From: Bacteroidales bacterium | Lineage (GTDB): Bacteria; Bacteroidota; Bacteroidia; Bacteroidales; Muribaculaceae | Direction: 5' to 3' | DNA: 25,015 bases | Assembly: GCA_019416425.1 (NCBI GenBank) | Contig: DXXK01000035.1 | Span: 1-25,015, forward strand | Shown here: positions 1 through 7,382 of the stretch, in pieces | Position numbering within the stretch: position 1 is the first letter of the stretch | Layout of the letters: each line of letters opens with the position of its first letter | Translations under genes and position numbers: made by a program | Notes under the pieces: generated by a model | Told to the model about the DNA's origin: nothing | The model's input: only the letters and a program-made list of their open reading frames with translations | The model's database searches: none

Positions 1-472
1 GGCAGGATACGAGCCATTAGCCGTACGCGACGAGGCCTCGGCTCTTGAGTCCGTACGCGACGAGCGCGTCCGGCTGGCCATCCTGGACATGAACCTGACG
101 CTGACCACCACCGGGCGCGACGGCGTGGATATGCTGCGCAGGTTCCGCATCCTGCGCCCCGATATGCCTGTGATAATAATCACCGCCTGGGGCACTATAC
201 CATTAGCCGTGGAGACGCTGAACTACGGTGCCGCGGACTTCATGACCAAGCCGTGGAGCAACGAGGACCTGGTGGCCAAGGTACGGAAGGCACTCAAGGC
301 AAGCGATGCGGAACGTGCGAAAGCGGAACATCCCGAGACCCTGGACGAGATGGAATGCCGCGCCATCCGCGAGGCGCTGCGGCGTTGCGACGGCAACCTG
401 ACCGAGGTTGCCCGACAACTCGGTATCACCCGGCAGACACTGTACCGCCGGATGGAGAAGTATAAAATGTAG
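1..472 (+). CDS. Response regulator, receiver plus Fis-type HTH (5' partial)
   Basis: The gene runs off the left edge. The frame is open from position 2, well upstream of the first ATG at 89, so that ATG is internal. The visible part holds the second half of a CheY-like receiver domain. The likely phosphoacceptor Asp is codon 86-88 in LAILDMNL, followed by VIIITAW and the conserved Lys in DFMTKPW. The C-terminus is a Fis-type helix-turn-helix (EVARQLGITRQTLYRRMEKY). There is no AAA+ sigma-54 activator domain between receiver and HTH, so this is a short PrrA/RegA-like architecture rather than a full NtrC. A DNA-binding transcription regulator phosphorylated by the kinase starting 12 bases downstream is the natural reading. 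The target genes are unknown. Confidence 0.85.
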   Translation, partial: AGYEPLAVRDEASALESVRDERVRLAILDMNLTLTTTGRDGVDMLRRFRILRPDMPVIIITAWGTIPLAVETLNYGAADFMTKPWSNEDLVAKVRKALKASDAERAKAEHPETLDEMECRAIREALRRCDGNLTEVARQLGITRQTLYRRMEKYKM

Positions 473-484
473 GAATAACAAGGG

Positions 485-1705
485 ATGAGGTATAAGGTTT
501 ACACGGCTGTACTGGCGGTATTGATGGTGGCGACCGGTATCGCAGCCGTCAAGGGTCTGTCATGGCAATGGATCGCCGGCGGGTGCGCGTTGATGCTGAC
601 GGCGCTTGTGCTGCTGATCCGCTCCGTCGCCAAGCCACTGAACGCGGTGCAGAACGGACTGTACCTGCTGCGCGACCAGGACTTCGGCAGCCGTTTACGG
701 CGCACCGGGCAACCTGACGCCGACAAGGTTGTGGAGCTGTACAACACGCTGATAGCTTCGATGAAAGCCGAGCGGCTGAAGAACCTGGAGCAGGAACGCT
801 TCCTTACCTTAGTTGTGGATGCATCGCCGTTGGGAATAGCGGTCTGCGACTTCGACGGCAATATCGTGGACACCAACCGCGCATGGAACGCCATGCAGTC
901 GCCTGCGCTGTCGCGCGCCATCGCTAGCGTGGCCAACGGCAAGACTCAGACCGTACGTCTGGCCGACGCGCTGATTGTACGTATCTCCAGGCTGTGGTTC
1001 ATGGACTTGGGATTCAGACGCAACTTCATCCTGGTGGAACGGCTTACGGACGAGATAGCTGCGGCCGAGAAGCAGATGTTCAACAAGATAGTCCGCACCA
1101 TCGGCCATGAGGTGAACAATACCCTTGGCAGCGTAGTCTCGGTGCTGGAGTCGCTTGCGGACATGCATCAGGACGATTCTCTGGCCGTTGATGCAATCGA
1201 AAGCAGCCGGACCAGCTGCACGAACCTGACAAGGTTTGTGCGCGGATACGCCGACATCGTGAAGCTGCCTCCTGTCACGCCTGAGCCGGTAGACCTGAAA
1301 CAATGGCTGACAAGACTCCAGCCTACGCTCGCCGTATTGGGCAATGAGAACGTGACCGTGAGTCTCACGCCCGGCCATGGCGACTACATGGCGGCGATGG
1401 ACCCGATGCTGATGGAGCGCGTAATGATCAATATAGTGAAGAACGCTGTGGAAAGCATCGGCGACCGTCCCGACGGGAAGGTGGAGATCGCTACGGACCG
1501 CGGCATCATAACGATAACGGACAACGGCGCCGGGATACCAGACACCGTTGCCGAAAAACTTTTCACTCCATTCTTCTCGACCAAGCGGCCGGACCGCGGT
1601 CTGGGCCTGATGCTGATCGCGGACATTCTCCGGGCACATCACGCCCGGTTCTCGCTCGCCACCGACGCAGAGTCGCGTAGGACCACATTCACGATCGAAC
1701 TCTAA
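485..1705 (+). CDS. Membrane sensor histidine kinase (NtrY/NtrB-like)
   Basis: This 406-residue protein has two N-terminal membrane helices (about 7-24 and 28-46), a HAMP-like linker, a PAS-like segment (about 105-190) and a HisKA/HATPase core. The phosphoacceptor is His208 in IGHEVNNTLGSV, with the E-x-x-N pattern typical of kinases that also act as phosphatases. The N box is NIVKN (316-320), the G1 box DNGAGI (346-351), the F box FTPFFSTK (360-367) and the G2 box GLGLMLI (372-378). All catalytic boxes look intact. It follows the response regulator closely and is surely its partner. The helices are almost adjacent, leaving little periplasmic loop, so the signal is probably sensed in the membrane or by the cytoplasmic PAS region. 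The ligand is unknown. Confidence 0.92.
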   Translation: MRYKVYTAVLAVLMVATGIAAVKGLSWQWIAGGCALMLTALVLLIRSVAKPLNAVQNGLYLLRDQDFGSRLRRTGQPDADKVVELYNTLIASMKAERLKNLEQERFLTLVVDASPLGIAVCDFDGNIVDTNRAWNAMQSPALSRAIASVANGKTQTVRLADALIVRISRLWFMDLGFRRNFILVERLTDEIAAAEKQMFNKIVRTIGHEVNNTLGSVVSVLESLADMHQDDSLAVDAIESSRTSCTNLTRFVRGYADIVKLPPVTPEPVDLKQWLTRLQPTLAVLGNENVTVSLTPGHGDYMAAMDPMLMERVMINIVKNAVESIGDRPDGKVEIATDRGIITITDNGAGIPDTVAEKLFTPFFSTKRPDRGLGLMLIADILRAHHARFSLATDAESRRTTFTIEL

Positions 1706-3291
1706 CCGAGGAATACCAGCAGCCCGGCCAACAGGATGTAGCCGATGGAATACGGGATGGCCTTGCGTAGGATGGCGTCGTCCTTGCCCTCCATGTCGCA
1801 GGCGGCCGTGGCGATGGCTATGCTCTGCGGCGAGATCATCTTGCCGCCCGTGGCTCCGGTGGTGTTGGATGCCGCAAGCCAGTTGGTCTCCGATCCCTCG
1901 ATACCGAAGTAACCGTGCGTTCCGGTCATGCCCAACTGACCGGCCACATTGGCCTGCAGCTTGGCGAACAGGATGTTGGATGAGGTGTCGCTGCCGGTGA
2001 CGAAAGTACCGATGGCACCTACAAGCGGAGCGAACAGCGGGTATGCCCCTCCGGTGATGGCCACCAGTCCGGCAGCTAATGCGGCGATCATGCCGCTGTA
2101 GTTCATGATGGATGCCAGGGCAATGAGCGAGCAGATGGTCACGGCGGTGAACCGAAGGTTCACAATCGTGTTGGCCAGGACCACGGTCAGCTTCTTCCAA
2201 CCAAGCCCCTGGATCAGGCCACCAACCACTGAACCCAGGAACAGCATCAGTCCGGCATTGCTGATCCATCCGAACTTGAACGTCGACCCGATGACCGGAA
2301 TATGGATGGTGGATACTAAGTGCGTCTTCAGGAAATTATTGACCGGAGGACACAGGGCGCCACTGACCAGAATGAAAACCAGGATGAAGAGGTAGACGCT
2401 CCAGGCGCGGAAGGTCTGGGCCAATGTGTATTTATGCTCCTTGCTGTCTGTCTTGGACTCTTTCTCCTTCGGGCAGAACAGCCATGAGTAGAGCAGCAGC
2501 GCGGCTATCGCGGCTATGGAGCCGATTATGGCCGGTGTCTCGGCACCTAAATGCAGGGCGCAGAAGAACTGCACGCCGAACGAGATGACACCCGTCCAGA
2601 CGGCGATGCAGATGTTCTTGATCCATGCCTTGCGGTCCGTAAGCATCAGGATCACGAACGGGATGATGATGAACAGCGGCGCCAACTGGAGCACGGTGAA
2701 TGCCGAGATCTGGCTTATTGTCTCATGCGAAGCCACTCCGCCGGGCGAGATCTCGTTGCAGAGGGTAGTCACCGGCACGCCGACGGCTCCGAAACCGGTG
2801 GGCACTGTATTGCCTAACAGAGACACAAGGGCCGCGAACATCGGCTTGAAGCCAAGGCCGATCAGTATGGCGGCAGGAATCGCCACGGCGGTTCCGAATC
2901 CGGCCATGCCTTCCAGCAGGCCGCCGAAACCCCATGTCATGAGCAGCACCAGGATGCCCTTGTCGTCGGTCAGGTGCATGAACTGGCTCTTGATGACCTC
3001 GATCTGCTTGGACTCAACCAGGATGTTGTAGCTGTAGATGGCCATAAGGATTATGATCAGGATGGGGAACACGGCCTTGAGGATACCCTCGAAGACACTC
3101 CAGGACACAACGGCGCTGATAGGCTGGCTCGCTACATAGTCGGGAAGGATTCCCAGGGCGGGGGCGGCGAACAGCGCCAGGATTGCTGTGACGCCCATTG
3201 TGGCGAACGCGCTCTTCCAGCTTGACACCTTGAGGCCCAGCATCAGCACGAACAGCAGCACGATCGGTATGACGGAAACGATAGCACCCAT
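1702..3291 (-). CDS. lctP: L-lactate permease family transporter
   Basis: This 529-residue, strongly hydrophobic protein with many membrane helices matches the LctP/LldP lactate permease family in length and character. Recognisable stretches include GGLLEGMAGFGTAVAIPAA, TGSDTSSNILFAKLQ and the C-terminal GATGGKMISPQSIAIA, all typical of the family. It imports lactate (or glycolate) with protons. It is the last gene after lutA, lutB and lutC, 56 bases downstream of lutC, so substrate uptake and oxidation are probably co-expressed. The gap holds a 9-nt tandem repeat. Its TAG stop overlaps the TAA stop of the convergent kinase gene, leaving no room for a terminator between the two. Confidence 0.93.
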   Translation of the reverse strand: MGAIVSVIPIVLLFVLMLGLKVSSWKSAFATMGVTAILALFAAPALGILPDYVASQPISAVVSWSVFEGILKAVFPILIIILMAIYSYNILVESKQIEVIKSQFMHLTDDKGILVLLMTWGFGGLLEGMAGFGTAVAIPAAILIGLGFKPMFAALVSLLGNTVPTGFGAVGVPVTTLCNEISPGGVASHETISQISAFTVLQLAPLFIIIPFVILMLTDRKAWIKNICIAVWTGVISFGVQFFCALHLGAETPAIIGSIAAIAALLLYSWLFCPKEKESKTDSKEHKYTLAQTFRAWSVYLFILVFILVSGALCPPVNNFLKTHLVSTIHIPVIGSTFKFGWISNAGLMLFLGSVVGGLIQGLGWKKLTVVLANTIVNLRFTAVTICSLIALASIMNYSGMIAALAAGLVAITGGAYPLFAPLVGAIGTFVTGSDTSSNILFAKLQANVAGQLGMTGTHGYFGIEGSETNWLAASNTTGATGGKMISPQSIAIATAACDMEGKDDAILRKAIPYSIGYILLAGLLVFLG

Positions 3292-3304
3292 AGCGGCAAA
3301 TATT

Positions 3305-3340
3305 TTTAAGGTCTTTAAGGTCTCTAAAGTCTTTAAGTTC
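3305..3340. repeat. Four imperfect 9-nt tandem repeats between lutC and lctP
   Basis: The units are TTTAAGGTC, TTTAAGGTC, TCTAAAGTC and TTTAAGTTC, read on the plus strand. They fill most of the 56-base gap between lutC and lctP. The first two copies are identical. A TTAATACTTAATCC tail continues the A/T-rich pattern. The repeat lies in the mRNA leader of lctP. It could be a slippage-prone spacer or a translation enhancer; its function is unknown. Confidence 0.8.
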
Positions 3341-3347
3341 TTAATAC

Positions 3348-3938
3348 TTAATCCTCAGGCACCAGAATCAGTGTCAGCGAACGGGCAGCCTGCGCGCCGG
3401 TCACCAGCACCTGGGCGATGTCGGCGGTCTTGGAGGGTCCGCTGATGAACGTGCCGAACTGGTAGCCGTTGAAATGAATGCGGCGGTAAGCCTCGTGCAT
3501 GTTGTTGACCACAGCGTCGCTGGGCATCAGTACCACCAGGTTCTCCGAGATAAAGCACACGGCCTTCTGCACCATGGTCTGGGGCACCCAGAGGCAGCCG
3601 TTCTCGGCCACGCCGAACCCGGCGGGAATCACCCCGACATCGGTGCCGTTCAGGTCCTTAGGCTCCTTGACGGTGTCGGGATTCACGTTGGCTATGGTAA
3701 TCTCCGGAATGTTGGAGGCTATCTTCTTGGCATCGGGGAACAGGTTGCGTATCACCTCGTTGATGTCCTGGTCGCTGGTGATCTCGATCACCTTGGTTGC
3801 CGACTGGGCGCACATGTCCAGAAACGCCTGGTGCGTGTCGGGATATGTCAGCGGATGCAGGGCCGACAGGTCCGGCATGTCGCACCTCAGCACGGGATTG
3901 CGGCGGCACTTCTCCAATATCTTATCCTTGCTTGTCAT
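3348..3938 (-). CDS. lutC: LUD-domain lactate utilization protein LutC
   Basis: This 196-residue protein is almost entirely one LUD (lactate utilization) domain. Family-like stretches include NGCLWVPQ, the hydrophobic VVLMPSDAVVNNMHEAY and the C-terminal FISGPSKTADIAQVLVTGAQ; the family typically ends in a G-P-S-x-T-x-D-I motif near the C-terminus. LutC works with LutA and LutB in the cytoplasmic, iron-sulfur-dependent oxidation of L-lactate to pyruvate. Its ATG lies inside the 3' end of lutB, giving a 17-base overlap and implying translational coupling. The family is usually 200-240 residues, so this is a slightly short but complete member. Confidence 0.9.
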   Translation of the reverse strand: MTSKDKILEKCRRNPVLRCDMPDLSALHPLTYPDTHQAFLDMCAQSATKVIEITSDQDINEVIRNLFPDAKKIASNIPEITIANVNPDTVKEPKDLNGTDVGVIPAGFGVAENGCLWVPQTMVQKAVCFISENLVVLMPSDAVVNNMHEAYRRIHFNGYQFGTFISGPSKTADIAQVLVTGAQAARSLTLILVPED

Positions 3939-5310
3939 TTTCCTTCTTTTTAGTTTCCTCCTCCATCATCTTATGGAATGGTTTCTTTGGGAACTTCATC
4001 ATCTTGTGTGCGTATGCCCAGGGATTTACCTTGCTGTTGGTCAGCGCGGAGAAGGCGTTGGCCATCGGAAGCATGGCCGTGGCGGCATTGTAGACCTTGG
4101 GGCTTTGGAACACCATGTCCATTGCGCGGCACATGGTCTCCTTCTCGGAGTTGGCTTTGCCGAACTCCTTGAGACGCTGTCGCCAGGCGTAGATTTTGTC
4201 GCCCAGGTTGATCTTGACGGGGCATACGAACTGGCAGCTGAGGCACAGTGAGCAGGCGCTCATGTTTCCGGCGTGCTTGCGCGGGTCACGCAGCATTCCG
4301 AGGTTGATGCCGAGAGGACCGGGTATGAAATATGAGTAGGAGTATCCGCCGGAGCTGCGGTAGACGGGGCAGGTGTTCATGCACGATCCGCAGCGCATGC
4401 ACTTCAGCATGTCCCAGTTGTCGGGATCGGCCAGCCAGTCGGAGCGTCCGTTGTCCACCAGGATGATGTGCATCTTGTCGGCCGTGGGGCGCGCCTTGCG
4501 GAAGTGGCTGGTGAAGACCGTCGTTGGCTGTCCTGTGGCTGAGCGTGCCAGCAGGCGGTGGAACACGGCCATGCAGTCGTAGTCGGGAATTATCTTCTCC
4601 AGGCCGATTGCGGCGATGTGCAGCCTGGGGCAGGATGTTGCCATGTCGGCGTTACCTTCGTTGGTGCATACCACCACGTCGCCTGTGGAGGCGATGCCGA
4701 AGTTTCCGCCGGTCAGTCCGGCGTCGGCGGTCAGGAACTCGTCGCGCAGGCTGAGTCGAGCGGCGTAGGTCAGGTATGTCGGGTCGTGGTTGCCCTCCTC
4801 GGTGCCGAGGACGCGCTCGAACAGCTGTCCCACGTCATCGTTGCTGAGGTGGATGGCGGGCATGACGATGTGGCTGGGGGCCTGGTGCTTGAGCTGGATA
4901 ATCCGCTCGCCCAGGTCGGTCTCCACTACCTCGATGCCGTGGCGCTCCAGGTAGGGGTTCATCTCGCATTCCTCGGTCAGCATGGACTTGGACTTGACGA
5001 GCTTCTTGACCTCATGCCGCTGCAGGATTTCCAGGACAATGCTGTTGAACTCATCTGCATCCTGAGCCCAGTGCACCACGGCGCCGTTCTTCTCGGCGTT
5101 GTCGGCGAACTGCTCCAGGTAGTCGCCCAGATGGGTCAATGTGTGTCGTTTGATATCGGAGGCCATCTGGCGCAGCTCCTCCCATTGGGGCAGCCCGTTG
5201 GCCATTGTGTCGCGTTTGCTGCGCACGCCCCAGAAGGTCTGGTCGTGCCAGTCCGCGTATGTAGGGTTCTTCAGGAACTCCTTGGCTGCTTTGGCGTGTG
5301 ACGTGCTCAT
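3922..5310 (-). CDS. lutB: Iron-sulfur lactate utilization protein LutB
   Basis: The open frame extends upstream to 5520, but I place the start at the ATG at 5308-5310, giving 462 residues. This start overlaps the lutA stop in an ATGA arrangement and avoids an unlikely overlap of about 200 bases. The N-terminal two thirds are a LUD domain (DAGLTGGNFGIASTGDVVV). Two ferredoxin-type 4Fe-4S clusters follow: CMRCGSCMNTCPVY near residue 303 and CSLCLSCQFVCPVKI near residue 352. The C-terminus is a charged Lys/Glu-rich tail. LutB is the electron-carrying subunit of the LutABC L-lactate oxidation complex. It sits between lutA and lutC, both overlapping it. Confidence 0.94.
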   Translation of the reverse strand: MSTSHAKAAKEFLKNPTYADWHDQTFWGVRSKRDTMANGLPQWEELRQMASDIKRHTLTHLGDYLEQFADNAEKNGAVVHWAQDADEFNSIVLEILQRHEVKKLVKSKSMLTEECEMNPYLERHGIEVVETDLGERIIQLKHQAPSHIVMPAIHLSNDDVGQLFERVLGTEEGNHDPTYLTYAARLSLRDEFLTADAGLTGGNFGIASTGDVVVCTNEGNADMATSCPRLHIAAIGLEKIIPDYDCMAVFHRLLARSATGQPTTVFTSHFRKARPTADKMHIILVDNGRSDWLADPDNWDMLKCMRCGSCMNTCPVYRSSGGYSYSYFIPGPLGINLGMLRDPRKHAGNMSACSLCLSCQFVCPVKINLGDKIYAWRQRLKEFGKANSEKETMCRAMDMVFQSPKVYNAATAMLPMANAFSALTNSKVNPWAYAHKMMKFPKKPFHKMMEEETKKKENDKQG

Positions 5311-6044
5311 AATCCGCTTGCTAAAATCTCGACTACATGTTTGAATTGTATCTTCTTGCCCTCCTTGGCGGCGATGCCGGCCATGTGCATCAAGCATGAG
5401 CAGTCGGCGCCGGTGATGTATTCGGCGCCGGTGGCCATGTGGCGCTGGAGCTTCTTCTCCCCCATTCGCTTGGAGACATCGAGTTCCTCGATGCTGAACA
5501 TACCGCCGAATCCACAGCATTCGTCGTAGCGGTCGGGCTCCACCACCTCGATTCCCTCCACCAGCTCCAGCAGGTCCTTGATCTTGTTGAAACGGGGCTC
5601 CACAAGCTCGGACGGCGACGAGAGGTTAAGCTCGCGCACACCGTGGCAGGAGTTGTGGAGGCTGACTTTATGGGGGAACTTGCCGAGAGGGCCTTTTACT
5701 TTGGCGACGTCATGAAGGAACTCGACCATGTCGAGGCAGTGTGCGGCGACATGGCAGTTGTGGCCTTCCTTCAGAAGCCGTGGATAATTGAGGCGTATAA
5801 ATGCGGTGCATGAGACCGAGGGGGCCACGACATAGTCGTAGCCTTGAAACAGGTCTTGGAAATGATGGGCCAGTCCGACGGCTTCGTTCTCAAACCCGGC
5901 ATTGGCCATCGGCTGGCCGCAGCAGGTCTGACCTTGGGGATAGGTCACATCGTAACCCAAGCCTTTCAGCAACTTATAGCATGCCATACCCACTTCCGGA
6001 AACACCACGTCTACGTAACAAGGTACAAACAAACCGATTTTCAT
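5307..6044 (-). CDS. lutA: CCG-domain lactate utilization protein LutA
   Basis: This 245-residue cytoplasmic protein carries two cysteine-rich CCG domains. The first begins at the N-terminus (IGLFVPCYVDVVFPEVG) and contains QTCCGQPMANAGF. The second contains SLHNSCHGVREL, DECCGFGGMFSIEE and a final DCSCLMHMAG. These CX(n)CCGX motifs are the signature of LutA and the GlpC/heterodisulfide-reductase-like subunits and bind a non-cubane iron-sulfur cluster. LutA, LutB and LutC together oxidise L-lactate to pyruvate. It is the first gene of the minus-strand lut operon; the 206 bases upstream to hicA contain two small inverted repeats. No lactate-responsive regulator is encoded within the lut operon. 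Confidence 0.94.
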   Translation of the reverse strand: MKIGLFVPCYVDVVFPEVGMACYKLLKGLGYDVTYPQGQTCCGQPMANAGFENEAVGLAHHFQDLFQGYDYVVAPSVSCTAFIRLNYPRLLKEGHNCHVAAHCLDMVEFLHDVAKVKGPLGKFPHKVSLHNSCHGVRELNLSSPSELVEPRFNKIKDLLELVEGIEVVEPDRYDECCGFGGMFSIEELDVSKRMGEKKLQRHMATGAEYITGADCSCLMHMAGIAAKEGKKIQFKHVVEILASGL

Positions 6045-6059
6045 AACATTGATGTTTTT

Positions 6060-6089
6060 AAGGCAAAGCCACCCGGCCTTTTTTAAGGC
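6060..6089 (-). promoter_or_regulatory. Possible mutually exclusive hairpins in the lutA leader
   Basis: Three arms of 5 bp occur just upstream of lutA: 6060-6064 (AAGGC), 6076-6080 (GCCTT) and 6085-6089 (AAGGC) on the plus strand. The middle arm can pair with either neighbour, so two alternative stems are possible. Short stems make this weak evidence. It could be a small leader switch, or chance in a repetitive stretch. Confidence 0.25.
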
Positions 6090-6142
6090 AGGACAACTTT
6101 AAAATAAAACAATTCAAATGTTAAAAAGTTGTGCCAATCCGC

Positions 6143-6156
6143 ATGTTCCAGAACAT
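6143..6156. promoter_or_regulatory. Palindrome ATGTTC-CA-GAACAT, possible operator
   Basis: A perfect 6-bp inverted repeat with a 2-base centre lies in the divergent region between lutA (minus) and hicA (plus). It is about 100 bases upstream of lutA and 40 bases upstream of the hic -33 element. Its size suits a dimeric regulator. Which gene it serves, if any, cannot be told from the sequence. Confidence 0.4.
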
Positions 6157-6195
6157 ATCCCGATAAATTGTTTCAAGGATATATGATGAATATTT

Positions 6196-6225
6196 TTTGC
6201 TATTTAAAAAATAGCATTATCTTTG
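6196..6225 (+). promoter_or_regulatory. Bacteroidetes-type promoter of hicAB
   Basis: A TTTG at 6196-6199 (-33 element) and TATCTTTG at 6218-6225 (a full match to the TAnnTTTG -7 element) are separated by 18 bases. Transcription would start near 6232, leaving a leader of about 20 bases before the hicA ATG at 6251. Confidence 0.7.
6199..6215. promoter_or_regulatory. Inverted repeat inside the hicAB promoter, likely HicB operator
   Basis: GCTATTT and AAATAGC form a perfect 7-bp inverted repeat around AAA, filling almost the whole spacer between the -33 and -7 elements. A dimeric regulator bound here would block RNA polymerase. HicB, encoded downstream with a C-terminal helix-turn-helix, is the obvious candidate, since HicB proteins commonly autoregulate their operon. 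Confidence 0.6.
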
Positions 6226-6250
6226 CATCGTTGAAGATATAGCGATTGAT

Positions 6251-6442
6251 ATGAAATACAATGAGCTTCACAAAAGGTTAAAATAAGCCGGTTGCTATCC
6301 AACCGGTGAATACCGAAACGGCCATCCGGAATGGTACAGTCCGATAACAGGCCAGTATTTCACCACAGGAGCGCACGGCAAAGAGGATGTGGCCATCGGC
6401 ACCTTGCATTCAATCAAAAAGTCTTCCGGTGTAAAATTCTGA
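6251..6442 (+). pseudogene. hicA: hicA toxin gene disrupted by an in-frame stop
   Basis: Reading from the ATG gives MKYNELHKRLK, then TAA at 6284-6286, then AGCYPTGEYRNGHPEWYSPI and on to SIKKSSGVKF and a TGA at 6440-6442. Apart from the stop this is a complete HicA-type mRNA interferase of 63 codons. The N-terminal helix, the catalytic-type His (codon 25, in NGHPEWY), the HGKEDV strand and the GTLHSIKKSSGVKF tail are all present. A single base change in the LK-x-AGC motif would explain the TAA. No alternative ATG before the catalytic His could restore it, so the toxin is probably inactive. It is followed by hicB after 49 bases and has a good promoter. Confidence 0.8.
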
Positions 6443-6491
6443 AAATCAATTCTGAATTTCCTTTGATTCATTCACAAATAAAAAACAAAGC

Positions 6492-6899
6492 ATGTTACAG
6501 GTTAAAGTATATATCGTTCGCGAAAAAGATGGTACATATTCCATGTATGCCGATGATAAGGCTCCGCTGAATTACGGTCTTGTAGGTGAAGGCTCAACCG
6601 TCGAGGAAGCCATAGCGGATTGGAACGGCACATACGCCGCCATGAAAGAAAGCTATGCCGAAAAGGGTCTTGATTTCGTGGAGGCACAGTTCACCTTTAC
6701 ATACGATGTTCCATCATTCCTGTCCTACTACAGTGGTCTCATTTCCTTCAAAGGGCTTGCTAAACTAACGGGAATTTCCGCCGCCCAGTTATCGCAGTAT
6801 TCCATAGGATACCGCAATCCCTCACCCAAAACCACGGCCAAGATTCAAGCCGGACTACATATGATAGGTAAGGGACTTACCCAGGTCAATCTGGTCTGA
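6492..6899 (+). CDS. hicB: HicB-like antitoxin with C-terminal HTH
   Basis: This 135-residue protein begins with a HicB-type partial RNase-H fold (VKVYIVREKDGTYSMYADD, then GLVGEGSTVEEAIADWNGTY, about residues 1-70). It ends in an XRE-like helix-turn-helix (about 85-125, FKGLAKLTGISAAQLSQYS). In active systems HicB binds and neutralises HicA and represses the shared promoter through its DNA-binding domain. Here its toxin partner immediately upstream carries a nonsense codon, so HicB is probably an orphan antitoxin kept as a repressor or as protection against related HicA proteins. The surrounding DNA is more AT-rich than the flanking operons, which suggests acquisition by transfer. Confidence 0.85.
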   Translation: MLQVKVYIVREKDGTYSMYADDKAPLNYGLVGEGSTVEEAIADWNGTYAAMKESYAEKGLDFVEAQFTFTYDVPSFLSYYSGLISFKGLAKLTGISAAQLSQYSIGYRNPSPKTTAKIQAGLHMIGKGLTQVNLV

Positions 6900-6932
6900 C
6901 ATCAATTGACATTCCCATCTCTTGTATAGGTA

Positions 6933-7382
6933 TCAGGATTTGCGAGCCGAGAGGGAGAAGGTGAGGGAGTAGGCGGATAGAGAGAGGGCGATGATGAGGA
7001 TGCCGGCTGCGGCCCAGGGAAGCATGAGAGCGGTCAGGGAAAGGTCGATGGAGGATGACATAGCGGTTGGAATGCCGGCGAAAATGCCCTGGAGATATGG
7101 AATGGCGAAGGAGAAGAGCATGCCGGATATAAAGCCGGTCAGCAAAGCGGCGGCAAAGGCCCACTTGCGGCTACGGTTACGCCGAGCCATCTCCTGACGG
7201 ATGTACTCCACCGTATCCAGACGCTCCTGCAACCGCGTCATGAAGTCCAGGTCCGTGGCTATCCCGGGCTGATATTCGGCAAACATCGCACGTATCGAAT
7301 CATCCACCTCTGCGACATCCAAATCGACTAATTGCGATTCCATCATATTACCATTATATTTATTATCCTCTCTCATATTCAT
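6933..7382 (-). CDS. Small membrane protein co-encoded with ECF sigma factor
   Basis: This 149-residue protein has a cytoplasmic-looking N-terminal part of about 70 residues, rich in charged residues (LDFMTRLQERLDTVEYIRQE). Two hydrophobic segments follow (about 73-95 and 113-142). Its ATG overlaps the stop of the sigma factor gene in an ATGA junction, so the two are translationally coupled. That position and the soluble-plus-membrane layout suggest an anti-sigma factor or a related modulator that holds the sigma factor at the membrane. I see no zinc-binding ZAS motif and no FecR-type domain, so this is inference from context. It converges on hicB with a 33-base gap. Confidence 0.75.
   Translation of the reverse strand: MNMREDNKYNGNMMESQLVDLDVAEVDDSIRAMFAEYQPGIATDLDFMTRLQERLDTVEYIRQEMARRNRSRKWAFAAALLTGFISGMLFSFAIPYLQGIFAGIPTAMSSSIDLSLTALMLPWAAAGILIIALSLSAYSLTFSLSARKS

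Noticed and set aside
1630..1648. CCGGGC/GCCCGG hairpin near the kinase 3' end
   Set aside because: A 6-bp stem inside coding sequence with no T run; not a credible terminator for either convergent gene.
809..2269. Minus-strand open frame of 486 codons across the kinase and permease ends
   Set aside because: It spans two unrelated genes, antisense to one and out of frame with the other, and has no recognisable motif.
5311..5520. Extending lutB upstream to 5520
   Set aside because: It would add 70 Arg/His-rich residues in another frame of lutA; the ATG at 5310 overlaps the lutA stop and gives the normal family length.
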